Numbered from the stretch's first letter, positions 26,368 through 36,069 are shown. The stretch is DNA of 64,000 nucleotides from Pseudarcicella hirudinis (GCF_900115665.1 NZ_FOXH01000002.1:451670-515669), one strand, 5' to 3'. The notes: generated by a model from the sequence alone, not told the origin. Translations and numbers: made by a program.

Positions 26368-29300
26368 ATGCCACAACCATACGTCCAAAAAATCAATAGT
26401 CTCTTAATCGCCAACCGTGGCGAGATCGCTATCCGTATTATGCGTGCTGCTTCCGAATTGGGAATCAGGACTGTAGCGCTTTATACTTTCGAAGATCGTT
26501 ATTCACTTCACAGGTACAAGGCCGATGAAGCCTATCAAATTGGTAAGGATGATGAGCCTTTAAAACCTTATCTGGATGTTGAAGGCATCATTAAACTTTG
26601 TAAAGAGAAGAAAATTGATGCAATTCATCCGGGATATGGATTTTTGTCGGAAAATGTTACACTGGCTCGCCGATGCAGAGAAGAAGGTATCAAATTCGTA
26701 GGTCCTTCTCCTGAAGCAATGGACGCATTAGGGGATAAAGTGGCGGCCAAAAATGCGGCTCGTGAAGCTAAGGTGCCGATGATTGAGGATTCTAAAGAAG
26801 ATCTGAGTTCTGCGGCTATTGCTCTTGCTGAAGCAAAACGTATCGGCTTTCCCGTAATGGTAAAAGCTGCTGCCGGTGGAGGAGGAAGAGGAATGCGGGT
26901 AGTAAGAGATGAAGAGTCTTTAGAGAAATCATTCACTGAAGCAAAGAACGAAGCGAAAAATGCGTTCGGAGATGATACGATTTTCATTGAGAAATTTATC
27001 GATCAGCCTAAACATATTGAAGTTCAGTTATTAGGAGATCAGCATGGGAATCTTGTTCACCTTTATGAAAGAGACTGCTCTGTTCAGCGTCGTTTTCAGA
27101 AAGTAGTAGAAGTTGCACCATCTTTCGGGTTAAAAGAAGAAACCAAACAGAAGTTATATCAATACGCTCTTTCAATTGGTAAGGCCGTAAATTACTATAA
27201 TGCCGGAACGGTGGAATTTCTTGTAGATAAAGATGAAAATATCTTCTTTATTGAGGTAAATCCACGTATTCAGGTAGAACATACTATTACTGAGGAGGTT
27301 ACAGGTGTAGATATCGTAAGAACCCAGATTCTCATTGCAGAAAACTACAAACTTTCTGACAACGGAATTTATATCCATGACCAGAAAGATATTCCTTTGA
27401 ATGGTTATGCCATCCAATGCCGTATTACTACGGAGGATCCTGCAAATGGTTTTAAACCGGACTTCGGGACAATCATTGCCTATAGAAACGCAGCCGGATT
27501 TGGAATTCGTCTGGATGAAGGTTCGTCTTATCCCGGGGTAAAAATTTCACCTTATTTCGATTCGATGCTGGTGAAGGTTTCGGCCAAAGGACGTACTTTG
27601 AAAGGCGCTTCTCAGCGTTTATCCAGAGCTTTGACAGAATTCAGGATTCGTGGGGTAAAAACCAATATTCCTTTCCTCCGCAATGTAATTGCCCACCCGA
27701 TTTTCCAGCAGGGGAAATGCGTGGTACAATTTATTGATTCTCATCCGGAATTATTCAATTTTACACCAACCAGAGACCGTTCTACCAAAGCACTCCGCTA
27801 TTTGGGAGATGTGATTGTCAATGGAAATCCTGATGTAAAAGTGAAAAATGACCGCAGCTTTAAAACTCCGGTTGTACCTTCTTTTGATCCTTTTGCAGAA
27901 CATCCGAAGGGAAACAAACAAAAGCTGGACGAATTGGGCGCAGATAAATTTGCTGCCTGGGTTAAGGATCAGAAACAGATACTGTATACAGATACTACTT
28001 TCCGTGACGGGCATCAGTCTCTTCTGGCGACACGCGTCAGAAGTAAAGATATGCTTGCTGTTGCAGAAAGTTATTCTAAAAACTTCCCGCAATTGTTCTC
28101 AATGGAAGTCTGGGGCGGTGCAACATTTGATGTTGCGATGCGCTTTTTGAATGAATCTCCGTGGAAACGTCTTCAGGCTTTCAGAGAAGCCATGCCGAAT
28201 ATGCTGCTGCAAATGCTTTTCAGAGGCTCTAATGCCGTTGGATACTCTGCATATCCTGATAACCTTATTGAGAAATTCGTGGAGAAATCGGCAGAATCCG
28301 GGATTGATGTTTTCCGCATCTTCGACTCTCTGAACTGGGTTGAGGCGATGAAAGTTTCAATTCGTGCAGTTCGTGAGCGTACCAATGCTCTGGCGGAGGC
28401 TTCCATTTGTTATACCGGAGATGTATTTACCAACGAAAAATATTCTTTACAATATTACCTTGATATGGCCCGTCAGCTTGAGGACGAGGGAGCGCATATT
28501 CTTGCCATCAAAGATATGGCAGGTCTTTTAAGACCATATCAGGCTGAATTGCTGGTAAAAGAATTAAAGAAAGCGATTGATATTCCGATTCATCTTCATA
28601 CGCATGATACAGCTTCTATTCAGGCGGCTACCTATCTGAAGGCCATTGAAAGCGGAGTTGATATCATAGATTGTTCTTTGGGTGCCATGTCAGGACTTAC
28701 TGCCCAGCCAAACTTCAACTCTGTAGTGGGTATGATGCAAGGGAATGAGCGTGAATGTCCCATCGATTTACCTTTACTGAATCAATATTCTACTTATTGG
28801 GAAGACGTACGTCAGATGTATTATCCTTTTGAGTCGGAACTGAAAGCCGGAACTGCAGAAGTTTATGACAATGAAATTCCGGGCGGTCAATATACAAACC
28901 TTCGTGGCCAGGCAACTGCCTTAGGTGTCGGCGACAGATTTGAGTTATTGAAACAGAACTATTTCGAAGCTAATAAATTATTCGGCGATATCGTAAAAGT
29001 AACTCCTTCTTCGAAAGTAGTAGGAGATATGGCCATTTTCATGACAGCTAACAGCTTAACTGCTGAAGATGTTTATGCCAAAGGAGCTACTTTATCTTTC
29101 CCTGAATCTGTAAAAGATTTCTTCAAAGGAGGCCTGGGGCAGCCTTACGGAGGATTCCCGAAACAACTTCAGGAAATTGTATTGAAAGGAGAGCATCCTT
29201 TGACCGGAAGACCAAATGATTCAATTGAGCCGATAGATTTCGAGAAGGATTTTGCGGCATTCAGGGAGAAATTCCCCGAAGGTGAAGAAGGATTCCTGGA

Positions 29301-30228
29301 TTACCTGTCCTACAAAATGTATCCGAAAGTTTATGAAGATTTTTACAAATCTCAGCAAAACTATGGAGAAGTATCAGTGTTACCAACTCCGGCCTTCCTT
29401 TATGGCTTGAAACCGGATGAGGAGATCATGATTACTATTGAAGAAGGTAAAACAATTATTGTGAAATATTTGTACCAGTCTGAACCGGATGAGGCAGGAT
29501 TAAGAAATGTTACTTTCGAACTCAACGGTCAGGCAAGACGTATTAAGGTACTTGACAAAAATATCAAGATTGTTCGTCCTCAGCATGTTAAGGCCAGTGT
29601 CAAAGGTGATATAGGCGCTCCGCTTCAGGGACGTTTGAGTCGTATTCTGGTTAAACCGGGAGATGAAGTGAAGAAAAATGCGCCTTTATATGTGATTGAA
29701 GCCATGAAAATGGAATCGATTGTGTCGGCGCCATTTGAAGGTCTTGTTTCAAGAATTGTCCTTACTGAAGGAACAGTGGTTGAGCAGGAAGATCTGGTTT
29801 TATCAATAGAGGAAGTTGTTTTACCGGAACCGGATCAGGAAGAATTTCTTTTTGTGTACGGAACACTTCGTAAAGACTACGGAAACGAATTACACAAATT
29901 GATAGCCCGTAACTCTGAATTTATCGGGATGGCAGATTTTCAGGGAGAAATGTTCAATATCGGAGAATATCCGGGTATCGTTTCTTCAGAAAATGGCGGC
30001 TCAGTTGTAAAAGGAGAATTATATAAACTTTCAAATTCGGTAAGGTTAATTCGTATCCTTGATGAATATGAAGAATATTATCCTGAAAATGAAGATGAAA
30101 GTATTTTCCTGAGAAAGACCATTAATGTGAAGATTGACGGAAAATCGCAGGAAGCCTATGGCTATTTGTATAATCGCCCGACGGAAGGACTTACCAGAAT
30201 TACCAGCGGTGATTTCTTAGTTGGTTAA
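26368..30228 (+). CDS. pyc: Pyruvate carboxylase with a C-terminal gamma-glutamylcyclotransferase-like domain
   Basis: The biotin enzyme converts pyruvate, bicarbonate and ATP to oxaloacetate. In order: biotin carboxylase with ATP-grasp (residues about 8-460; glycine loop AAAGGGGRGMRVV), carboxyltransferase TIM barrel (about 525-800; starts LYTDTTFRDGHQSLLATR), PYC/OADA helical region (to about 1045), and biotinyl domain with EAMKME and biotin-acceptor K1114. That completes a normal enzyme at about 1150 residues. Here the frame continues without stop for about 130 residues forming an AIG2/GGCT-like domain: FVYGTLR at 1162-1168, GELY at 1216-1219 and DEYEE at 1232-1236. The fusion is continuous in frame. 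It is monocistronic, with a terminator at 30249-30280. Confidence 0.95.
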   Translation: MPQPYVQKINSLLIANRGEIAIRIMRAASELGIRTVALYTFEDRYSLHRYKADEAYQIGKDDEPLKPYLDVEGIIKLCKEKKIDAIHPGYGFLSENVTLARRCREEGIKFVGPSPEAMDALGDKVAAKNAAREAKVPMIEDSKEDLSSAAIALAEAKRIGFPVMVKAAAGGGGRGMRVVRDEESLEKSFTEAKNEAKNAFGDDTIFIEKFIDQPKHIEVQLLGDQHGNLVHLYERDCSVQRRFQKVVEVAPSFGLKEETKQKLYQYALSIGKAVNYYNAGTVEFLVDKDENIFFIEVNPRIQVEHTITEEVTGVDIVRTQILIAENYKLSDNGIYIHDQKDIPLNGYAIQCRITTEDPANGFKPDFGTIIAYRNAAGFGIRLDEGSSYPGVKISPYFDSMLVKVSAKGRTLKGASQRLSRALTEFRIRGVKTNIPFLRNVIAHPIFQQGKCVVQFIDSHPELFNFTPTRDRSTKALRYLGDVIVNGNPDVKVKNDRSFKTPVVPSFDPFAEHPKGNKQKLDELGADKFAAWVKDQKQILYTDTTFRDGHQSLLATRVRSKDMLAVAESYSKNFPQLFSMEVWGGATFDVAMRFLNESPWKRLQAFREAMPNMLLQMLFRGSNAVGYSAYPDNLIEKFVEKSAESGIDVFRIFDSLNWVEAMKVSIRAVRERTNALAEASICYTGDVFTNEKYSLQYYLDMARQLEDEGAHILAIKDMAGLLRPYQAELLVKELKKAIDIPIHLHTHDTASIQAATYLKAIESGVDIIDCSLGAMSGLTAQPNFNSVVGMMQGNERECPIDLPLLNQYSTYWEDVRQMYYPFESELKAGTAEVYDNEIPGGQYTNLRGQATALGVGDRFELLKQNYFEANKLFGDIVKVTPSSKVVGDMAIFMTANSLTAEDVYAKGATLSFPESVKDFFKGGLGQPYGGFPKQLQEIVLKGEHPLTGRPNDSIEPIDFEKDFAAFREKFPEGEEGFLDYLSYKMYPKVYEDFYKSQQNYGEVSVLPTPAFLYGLKPDEEIMITIEEGKTIIVKYLYQSEPDEAGLRNVTFELNGQARRIKVLDKNIKIVRPQHVKASVKGDIGAPLQGRLSRILVKPGDEVKKNAPLYVIEAMKMESIVSAPFEGLVSRIVLTEGTVVEQEDLVLSIEEVVLPEPDQEEFLFVYGTLRKDYGNELHKLIARNSEFIGMADFQGEMFNIGEYPGIVSSENGGSVVKGELYKLSNSVRLIRILDEYEEYYPENEDESIFLRKTINVKIDGKSQEAYGYLYNRPTEGLTRITSGDFLVG

Positions 30229-30248
30229 GACCCATAAGTGATTCAAAC

Positions 30249-30280
30249 GACAAAAGCCCGGTATTTGCCGGGCTTTTGTC
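30249..30280. terminator. Bidirectional terminator between pyc and the accessory pair
   Basis: A 13-base-pair stem (30249-30261 with 30268-30280) with a 6-base loop; GACAAAAGCCCGG forms the left arm. It serves pyc on the plus strand and the 30282 gene on the minus strand. Confidence 0.8.
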
Positions 30281-30281
30281 G

Positions 30282-30662
30282 TTATACTTCTTTACTTTGA
30301 GCTATCAGCGATTGAATAACTTTTTTGGTTGTGTCATTATTAAATATTGATTTGAGTACATCTACTAAGTCCTTCTCATTTAAAATCTTAATTGTTATAC
30401 CCTCAAATTCTATAGAACATGGATAGAGAACCATAGTATGTCTGATTTCAAACAGTTTATACTTATAATTATTCAATAAAGGGGCAACTATACTGAAACT
30501 ATTAAAAATAGTATTATTAAAGCTGGAAGTATCTACTTCTCCTGCGAGTATATTTTTAGTGATTTCTCCTAAGAAATTAGCTTGCTCTTTTAAAATTATT
30601 TTGGGGCTTCTGATTTCCTCTTCCATGATAATATCAGGCCAAAGGTTTTCTGTATTTGTCAT
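30282..30662 (-). CDS. Small protein of unknown function coupled to an EEP-family nuclease
   Basis: About 126 residues from the ATG at 30662 (MTNTENLWPDI); upstream in-frame starts lie inside the preceding gene. The start overlaps the stop of the EEP gene as ATGA, a sign of translational coupling. It is soluble, with SPKIILKEQANFLGEITKNILAGEV followed by FSIVAPLLNNYKYKLFEIRH, which reads like a compact alpha/beta domain. The motif set feels familiar from accessory or defence-type loci but I cannot name a family. Base composition is clearly more AT-rich than the neighbours. Confidence 0.7.
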   Translation of the reverse strand: MTNTENLWPDIIMEEEIRSPKIILKEQANFLGEITKNILAGEVDTSSFNNTIFNSFSIVAPLLNNYKYKLFEIRHTMVLYPCSIEFEGITIKILNEKDLVDVLKSIFNNDTTKKVIQSLIAQSKEV

Positions 30663-31495
30663 TTTGTCGGAATATTTAAGGTGAAAAATAAGGGAAGGTG
30701 ATCTGAAAAACACTTATTGTTGGGTATTCCATTAGCTTTCAGAAGACTTTTTTCCCCGTCTGAATCTATAAATTTTAAGGTTTCTTTTTTAAAACTATTG
30801 ATTAACGAAGGTCTGATTAGAACCTGATCAAAAACATTCCAATGATAATTGACAAGTTCTGCATTTTTATAGAAATAACTGCCGGAGACATTATTTCCAA
30901 CATCACCATGTAAACTCCACGTTGGATTATAAAAATAATGATATTCCTCTTCAGAAACAACTCTGTGATTGTTCTCTGTAATCTTACTATCCATTATCGC
31001 ATGGAAACCTTCGGCATCAACCATGCCTCTTTCAAAAGGATTCATGTTGAAGTCACCTACAACGATTGTTCTATCAATATTTCTTTCAACTTCTATTTTC
31101 TTTATTTTACGGGCAACTCTACATGCGTAGGATGAAATACTATCAGGTTGATTATTTCTTCGATCAGGAAAGTGAACGCCGAAAATAAGTACTTCCTCTA
31201 ATAGTGGTAAAGCAATTTTAAAGCAGGAGAATCTGTTATCACTTTCATCCTCAATTGGAATTATAAAATTATTATGAAACTTGGTGAATACTTTAATCTT
31301 TTTGTTTTGGAAAAGAGGATTTGGCAAAAAATAGTTAACAACATTGATATTTAATTCTAATAATAAATCTGTTGGTTTGATATTGAATTCAGCAAAAATT
31401 AATACATCAATGTTATAATGTTTTGCAATATTTGCTATTTCTTCAACAAGGGGTTTCTGGTTTAAATTCCAGAATAAGAAGTTTAATTCCTGCAT
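30659..31495 (-). CDS. Endonuclease/exonuclease/phosphatase (EEP) family protein
   Basis: A 278-residue cytoplasmic protein of the DNase I/EEP fold. Residues of the metal and phosphate site are present: N10 in FWN, E36 in IFAEFN, H108 in GVHFPDRR, D148 and N150 in GDFNMNP, and the final D265-H266 pair in SDHLPLFF. It could cleave DNA, RNA or a phosphodiester such as a lipid or nucleotide; substrates vary widely in the family. It is first in a two-gene unit (ATGA overlap with the 30282 gene). The composition is AT-rich and codon use differs from flanking core genes, consistent with acquisition by transfer. Confidence 0.8.
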   Translation of the reverse strand: MQELNFLFWNLNQKPLVEEIANIAKHYNIDVLIFAEFNIKPTDLLLELNINVVNYFLPNPLFQNKKIKVFTKFHNNFIIPIEDESDNRFSCFKIALPLLEEVLIFGVHFPDRRNNQPDSISSYACRVARKIKKIEVERNIDRTIVVGDFNMNPFERGMVDAEGFHAIMDSKITENNHRVVSEEEYHYFYNPTWSLHGDVGNNVSGSYFYKNAELVNYHWNVFDQVLIRPSLINSFKKETLKFIDSDGEKSLLKANGIPNNKCFSDHLPLFFTLNIPTK

Positions 31496-31669
31496 AGTTT
31501 ACATCACGAATTTCATAGAGTGTAGTAGATAAAAAAACAAAAATATACTTTTCAAGGAATAAATGATGAATTATAAGACTTGAAATTTAGAACCATAGAA
31601 TTTAATTCAATAAAATAATATGATTCGATGGAATAATAAACTTTGTAATGTTACTAAATATACTTTCTA

Positions 31670-32095
31670 ATGAATCCAAGAATTAATATCATCACACTTG
31701 CTGTTGAAAATCTGGCAAAATCGCTGGATTTTTATGAAAAAGGTTTAGGCTGGAAAAAGTCAGCTGCAAGTCAGGAAAGCATTGCTTTTTTCCAGTTGGG
31801 AGGAATTGTTTTATCCCTTTATCCAGGGACATTATTAGCAGAAGACGCCGGCATTTCAGAAGAAGGTTCCGGCTTTTCCGGAATAACGCTGGCTTATAAT
31901 GCCAAAAGTGAAAACGAAGTAGATGAGGTGATTGCAAAAGTGGAATCTTTAGGAGCTGTTATTGTAAAAAGACCACAGAAGGTTTTCTGGGGCGGTTACA
32001 GCAGCTATTTCAGAGATTTGGACGGGCATTTGTTTGAAGTAGCCTTTAATCCCTTTTTTGAATTTGACGACAGAGATATTTTAAAATTGCCTTAA
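31670..32095 (+). CDS. VOC-family (glyoxalase/bleomycin-resistance fold) protein
   Basis: A 141-residue protein with two beta-alpha-beta-beta-beta repeats: ITLAVENLAKSLDFYEKGLGW opens the first and SESENEVDEVI-type helix SENEVDEVIAKVESLG the second. The C-terminal FRDLDGHLFEVAFNP contains the conserved Asp-Gly-His and Glu of the VOC metal site. Members act as glyoxalases, dioxygenases or binding proteins. The substrate cannot be told. It is transcribed alone. Confidence 0.85.
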   Translation: MNPRINIITLAVENLAKSLDFYEKGLGWKKSAASQESIAFFQLGGIVLSLYPGTLLAEDAGISEEGSGFSGITLAYNAKSENEVDEVIAKVESLGAVIVKRPQKVFWGGYSSYFRDLDGHLFEVAFNPFFEFDDRDILKLP

Positions 32096-32233
32096 ATTCC
32101 ATAAATTCATACAAAGGTCGCCAAAGGGCAGATTTTTACCATTTCGGGAGGGGAGAAGAATATTACAAAGTGATTTATTTTTGGGTTTTGTCATTAATTC
32201 AATAAGTCCTGTTTCTCAATAAAAACTGAACGT

Positions 32234-32638
32234 ATGGAAAGTCAAAGAACTAATTGGCTGGCAATAATTGCCTGTGTTGTAATAGCTCAGGTAGTGCCAA
32301 TGATCTGGTATGGCGTTTTTGCTGATCCATGGATGGAAGGAAACCATTTTACCCGGAATGATTTCAAAGATACTTCCCCTTTACCGTATGTGGTCAGCCT
32401 GATTTCTTCATTTATTCAGGCCTGGGTACTTGCACAGCTGCTTCAAAAAATCGGGGTAAGAAAAGCCCGGACAGGTTTTCTGACAGGTTTACTGATCGGA
32501 TTTGCCTTTGTGTTGATGCAAACAGCAACCAGTAATCTCTTTTCTCATCGGGTATTGACATTGACCTTTATTGACGGAGGATACCCGACAATTGTATTTG
32601 GTCTGATGGGATTGATTTTAGCAGTTTGGAGGAAATAA
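32234..32638 (+). CDS. DUF1761 membrane protein
   Basis: A 134-residue protein with four transmembrane helices. NWLAIIACVVIAQVVPMIWYGVFADPW followed by a polar loop, then VSLISSFIQAWVLAQLL and the last two helices, matches the DUF1761 pattern, including the Trp-Tyr near the end of helix 1. No function is known for the family. It precedes the fatty acid hydroxylase gene by 81 bases on the same strand and may share its transcript. Confidence 0.8.
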   Translation: MESQRTNWLAIIACVVIAQVVPMIWYGVFADPWMEGNHFTRNDFKDTSPLPYVVSLISSFIQAWVLAQLLQKIGVRKARTGFLTGLLIGFAFVLMQTATSNLFSHRVLTLTFIDGGYPTIVFGLMGLILAVWRK

Positions 32639-32719
32639 TTTACAGACATTGTCATGCTGGGAGATAGTTGAAATGAGAAATACTTTCAAACAATTTTAAG
32701 TTGATCCGGTTAGGCATTT

Positions 32720-33556
32720 ATGGAAAAAAACGTCTTGCCTTTTGATTTTACAGACCCTTTCACATTTCTGGCGCTTACTGCGCTGATCTTCGGCATTGTG
32801 ATGATTCGCTATGTTATTTTAGCGGGGCTTTTCCATGTTATTTTTTACTATTGGTTTCCGGAAAAATGGCAGGTCAGAAAACTGAATAAGAAAGACTATC
32901 CACCGGATCAGTTCAGAAAAGAGGTATGCTGGTCAGCTCTTACCGGATTGATTTTTTCAATAGTTGGTTCTTTTGCGGTTATAATCTGGCAAACGGGCTA
33001 TAGCAGAATTTATCTGAAAATTAATGATTATCCAATCCTTTGGTTTCCGCTGAGTATTCTGTTCTCTATGCTGATTCATGAAACCTACTATTATTGGGTT
33101 CATAGATGGATGCATTTGCCTAAGGTCTTCAAATGGGTACATAAGGTGCATCACGACAGCAAAATCACTTCGGTCTGGACGGCATTTTCCTTTCATCCGG
33201 TTGAGGGAATTCTGGAAGCGTTAATTATGCCTGTGATTGTAATGGTAATCCCGATGCATTATTATGCGATTCTTATCCACCTCACAATCATGACCCTGAC
33301 CGCTGCGATCAATCACCTTGATATTGAGATTTATCCTAAAAATGCTTTCGGTGATATTTTAGGGAAACATATGATCGGCGCGACGCATCACAGCCACCAC
33401 CATAAGTTTTACAGATACAACTTTGGTTTGTACTTTACCTTCTGGGATAAAGTTGCTAAAACCGAAAGCCCCGGATTTGAAAGGGAGTTTGAGGGGAGAG
33501 AAAATATTTCCGGGGAAAAATATCAAATTAATACAGAGCCGGAAAGTAGATTTTAG
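32720..33556 (+). CDS. Fatty acid hydroxylase/sterol desaturase-family membrane di-iron enzyme
   Basis: A 278-residue membrane protein with about four transmembrane helices and the three His boxes of this superfamily: HETYYYWVHRWMH, HKVHHDS, and HHSHHHK near residues 219-226. The eight or more His ligands bind two iron ions that hydroxylate a lipid in the membrane using O2 and an electron donor. Possible substrates include fatty acids, carotenoids and ornithine-type lipids; none can be chosen. The 33599 gene follows in the same direction after 42 bases. Confidence 0.9.
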   Translation: MEKNVLPFDFTDPFTFLALTALIFGIVMIRYVILAGLFHVIFYYWFPEKWQVRKLNKKDYPPDQFRKEVCWSALTGLIFSIVGSFAVIIWQTGYSRIYLKINDYPILWFPLSILFSMLIHETYYYWVHRWMHLPKVFKWVHKVHHDSKITSVWTAFSFHPVEGILEALIMPVIVMVIPMHYYAILIHLTIMTLTAAINHLDIEIYPKNAFGDILGKHMIGATHHSHHHKFYRYNFGLYFTFWDKVAKTESPGFEREFEGRENISGEKYQINTEPESRF

Positions 33557-33598
33557 CAAATTTGGTCTTTGAATAATAAACCTAAAATTTACTTATCT

Positions 33599-34510
33599 AT
33601 GTCTGAAATTTCACGTCGCCGGTTTTTAGCCCAGGCAGGAGTCCTTTCTTGCGCAGCTTTCATACCTTCTGATATTTTTGCCAAAACACCTGACCTTAAG
33701 TTAGGCTATTCTGCCATTACCTGGGGAGGAAATGACCTTCAGGCTATGAAGGATATTTCTTCATTAGGTTTCAAAGGTATCCAATTGAGAGGTAATGCCT
33801 ATGATACCTACAAAACCAGAGTAAGTGAAATTAAGGATCAGATCGCAGCCCATAAACTGGCCTTACCAATGTTCTCGAGTGGAAATGTGGAAGTTGAAAC
33901 TGCCAAAGAGGCAAGTACAATTGATTACCATGTTGCCCATGCAAGTTTTGTAAAAGCATTAGGCGGATCAGCCATTCAGTTAACAAACAGCGCCCGTCCT
34001 AAGGATCGTAAGCCCACAACTGAAGAACTGAAAAGACTTGCTTCGGTAATGAATGAAATTGGAAAACAAACCGCTGATTTGGGAATTCAGGCAGTTTACC
34101 ACAACCATATGGCTCAATTGGGAGAAACGCCTGAGGAAGTAGATATTATTTTACAGAATACCAATCCTAAATATGTGAAATTATTGCTTGATGTGGCTCA
34201 TTATCATCAGGGTGGAGGAGATCCTGCCAGGGCGGTAGCTCAATATAAGGATATTTTGTATGCACTCCATATTAAAGATGTTCAGTGCCCTTTACCGGAA
34301 AAACCTGAGAATCCTAAAGCCTATAAATTTGTAGAATTAGGAAATGGGAATGTAAATCTGCCAGGCGTTTTTGATGCTTTGGCTAAAATTAAATTCAAAA
34401 ACTGGGCAATCGTTGAATTGGATGGTGTACCTGATAAATCACGTTCTCCGATTCAGTGTGCTGAAATCAGCAAGGCATTTTTGAAAGATAAAATCGGATT
34501 TAAAATTTAG
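33599..34510 (+). CDS. Tat-exported sugar phosphate isomerase/epimerase (IolE-like)
   Basis: About 303 residues from the ATG at 33599 (MSEISRRRFLAQAG); a TTG at 33569 is in frame but puts the twin-arginine motif too far in. SRRRFLAQAGVLSCAAFIPSDIFA is a Tat signal. The mature TIM barrel shows LGYSAITWGGND, GFKGIQLRGN, VYHNHMAQLGE, LLDVAHYHQGGGD, LHIKDVQ, ELGNGNVNLPGVF and AIVELDG, with metal ligands as in inosose dehydratase-like proteins. A second, distinct exported paralogue is at 23212-24093. The substrate is unknown; a sugar or 3-keto sugar is likely. Confidence 0.85.
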   Translation: MSEISRRRFLAQAGVLSCAAFIPSDIFAKTPDLKLGYSAITWGGNDLQAMKDISSLGFKGIQLRGNAYDTYKTRVSEIKDQIAAHKLALPMFSSGNVEVETAKEASTIDYHVAHASFVKALGGSAIQLTNSARPKDRKPTTEELKRLASVMNEIGKQTADLGIQAVYHNHMAQLGETPEEVDIILQNTNPKYVKLLLDVAHYHQGGGDPARAVAQYKDILYALHIKDVQCPLPEKPENPKAYKFVELGNGNVNLPGVFDALAKIKFKNWAIVELDGVPDKSRSPIQCAEISKAFLKDKIGFKI

Positions 34511-34583
34511 AAGAATTGTGAATTCTTTTAAAACAGATGCCGGATCATAGAAGGTTTTCGGAAACAGGAATGCCTTCTATGAT
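34511..34583 (+). terminator. Two tandem hairpins after the isomerase gene
   Basis: AAGAATT (34511-34517) with AATTCTT (34521-34527) begins immediately after the stop codon. ATCATAGAAGG (34544-34554) with CCTTCTATGAT (34573-34583) is an 11-base-pair stem. The T-tracts are short. Confidence 0.5.
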
Positions 34584-34702
34584 TCATATCTGAGTATCAT
34601 AACAAATTTTTAATCTTCCTGAAAATCCCGGGCCTGCAATATCTCTTTGTGGCTTAACTACATTTTAGCTAACTTGCGTATGAAATCTACCAGAAGTAAG
34701 TT

Positions 34703-35938
34703 ATGTCTGAAAAACGCAGTCCTGCTATTTTTTTTATTTTCATTACCATGCTCATTGATGTTTTGGGTATAGGTTTGATTATTCCGATTCTTCCCACACT
34801 TATTCAGAGTTTTACAGGCGGCGATCTGAGCAATGCTTCCCGGTATTCCGGATGGTTAATGGCTTCTTATGCCATCATGCAATTCATTTTTTCCCCCGTT
34901 TTAGGAGGACTCAGTGATAAATATGGAAGAAGGCCTATAATTCTGGCTTCTCTTTTTGGTTTTGCAGTTGACTATACCATTTTAGGATTTGCACCTAATA
35001 TCTTCTGGCTTTTTGCCGGAAGAATGCTTGCCGGAATTACCGGTGCCAGTTTTACAACAGCCAGTGCTTATATTGCCGATGTTTCAAAACCTGAAGACCG
35101 GGCAAAAAATTTCGGAATGATCGGAGCAGCCTTTGGTTTGGGATTCGTTATCGGACCGGCAATCGGCGGGCTTTTAGCGCATTTTGGATTAAGAGTGCCA
35201 TTTTTTGCAGCAGCAGGTCTTACCTTGGTCAACTGGCTTTATGGATATTTCATTTTACCTGAATCATTGAAGAAAGAAAACAGGAGAGAATTTGACTGGA
35301 AAAGAGCGAATCCTGTAGGCTCTTTGATGAATCTGACCAAATATCCTGTCATTTTAGGGTTAATAGGGTCATTTTTGTGTATTCAGATTGCTGGTCAGGC
35401 ACATCCCAGTACCTGGTCTTATTTTACAATGAAGGAATTCGGCTGGAGTCCGGCGGAGGTTGGTTATTCCCTCGCTTTTGTAGGTCTGATGGTAGCTTTG
35501 ATTCAGGGAGGATTAACCAGAGTTATTACTCCTAAAATCGGTGAACGTAAGGCAGTTATCGTCGGATTGATCTTCTATGGTTTTGGCTTTTTACTTTTTG
35601 CCTTTGCTTCTCATGGCTGGATGATGTATGCCTTTATGGTACCATTTGCACTGGGGGGAATTGCAGGCCCTTCATTACAAAGTGTTATTACCCAGCAGGT
35701 TGGCCCTTCTGAACAGGGAGAGTTGCAGGGAGGCTTGACAAGCCTGCAAAGTGTAACAACGATTATCGGACCACTACTGGCCTCTAATCTGTTTGCTTAT
35801 TTTACCTCGAAATCAGCTCCGTTTCAATTCGCCGGAGCAGCGTTTTTCTCAGCCGGACTTTTAGTAATAATCGGGTTATTAATCGCTATTCGTTTCTTCC
35901 CGAAAGGGAAACCCAAAGCAGAAACAGTTGAAGTGTAA
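34703..35938 (+). CDS. TetA-like MFS transporter (TCR/Tet family)
   Basis: A 411-residue, twelve-helix major facilitator. FFIFITMLIDVLGIGLIIPILPTLI in helix 1 and the loop 2-3 motif GGLSDKYGRRPIIL are typical of the TCR/Tet drug:proton antiporters. GRMLAGITGASFTTASAYIADVS (helix 4) and GLGFVIGPAIGG (helix 5, motif C of antiporters) support export. It may confer tolerance to tetracycline-like or other drugs, but close relatives in Bacteroidota are usually uncharacterised. It is monocistronic; no repressor gene is adjacent, unlike classical tet loci. Confidence 0.85.
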   Translation: MSEKRSPAIFFIFITMLIDVLGIGLIIPILPTLIQSFTGGDLSNASRYSGWLMASYAIMQFIFSPVLGGLSDKYGRRPIILASLFGFAVDYTILGFAPNIFWLFAGRMLAGITGASFTTASAYIADVSKPEDRAKNFGMIGAAFGLGFVIGPAIGGLLAHFGLRVPFFAAAGLTLVNWLYGYFILPESLKKENRREFDWKRANPVGSLMNLTKYPVILGLIGSFLCIQIAGQAHPSTWSYFTMKEFGWSPAEVGYSLAFVGLMVALIQGGLTRVITPKIGERKAVIVGLIFYGFGFLLFAFASHGWMMYAFMVPFALGGIAGPSLQSVITQQVGPSEQGELQGGLTSLQSVTTIIGPLLASNLFAYFTSKSAPFQFAGAAFFSAGLLVIIGLLIAIRFFPKGKPKAETVEV

Positions 35939-36069
35939 CGATTCATAGTTCCCATTCATCCTGTTTTCCGGCTTTTTATCATGAATTGTCCTGTTAATTT
36001 GGATTATCACACAATCTTTTCCAATATTTGGCAAAAAATTAGGCCTTAAACTATTAGACTTTAAAGAAA

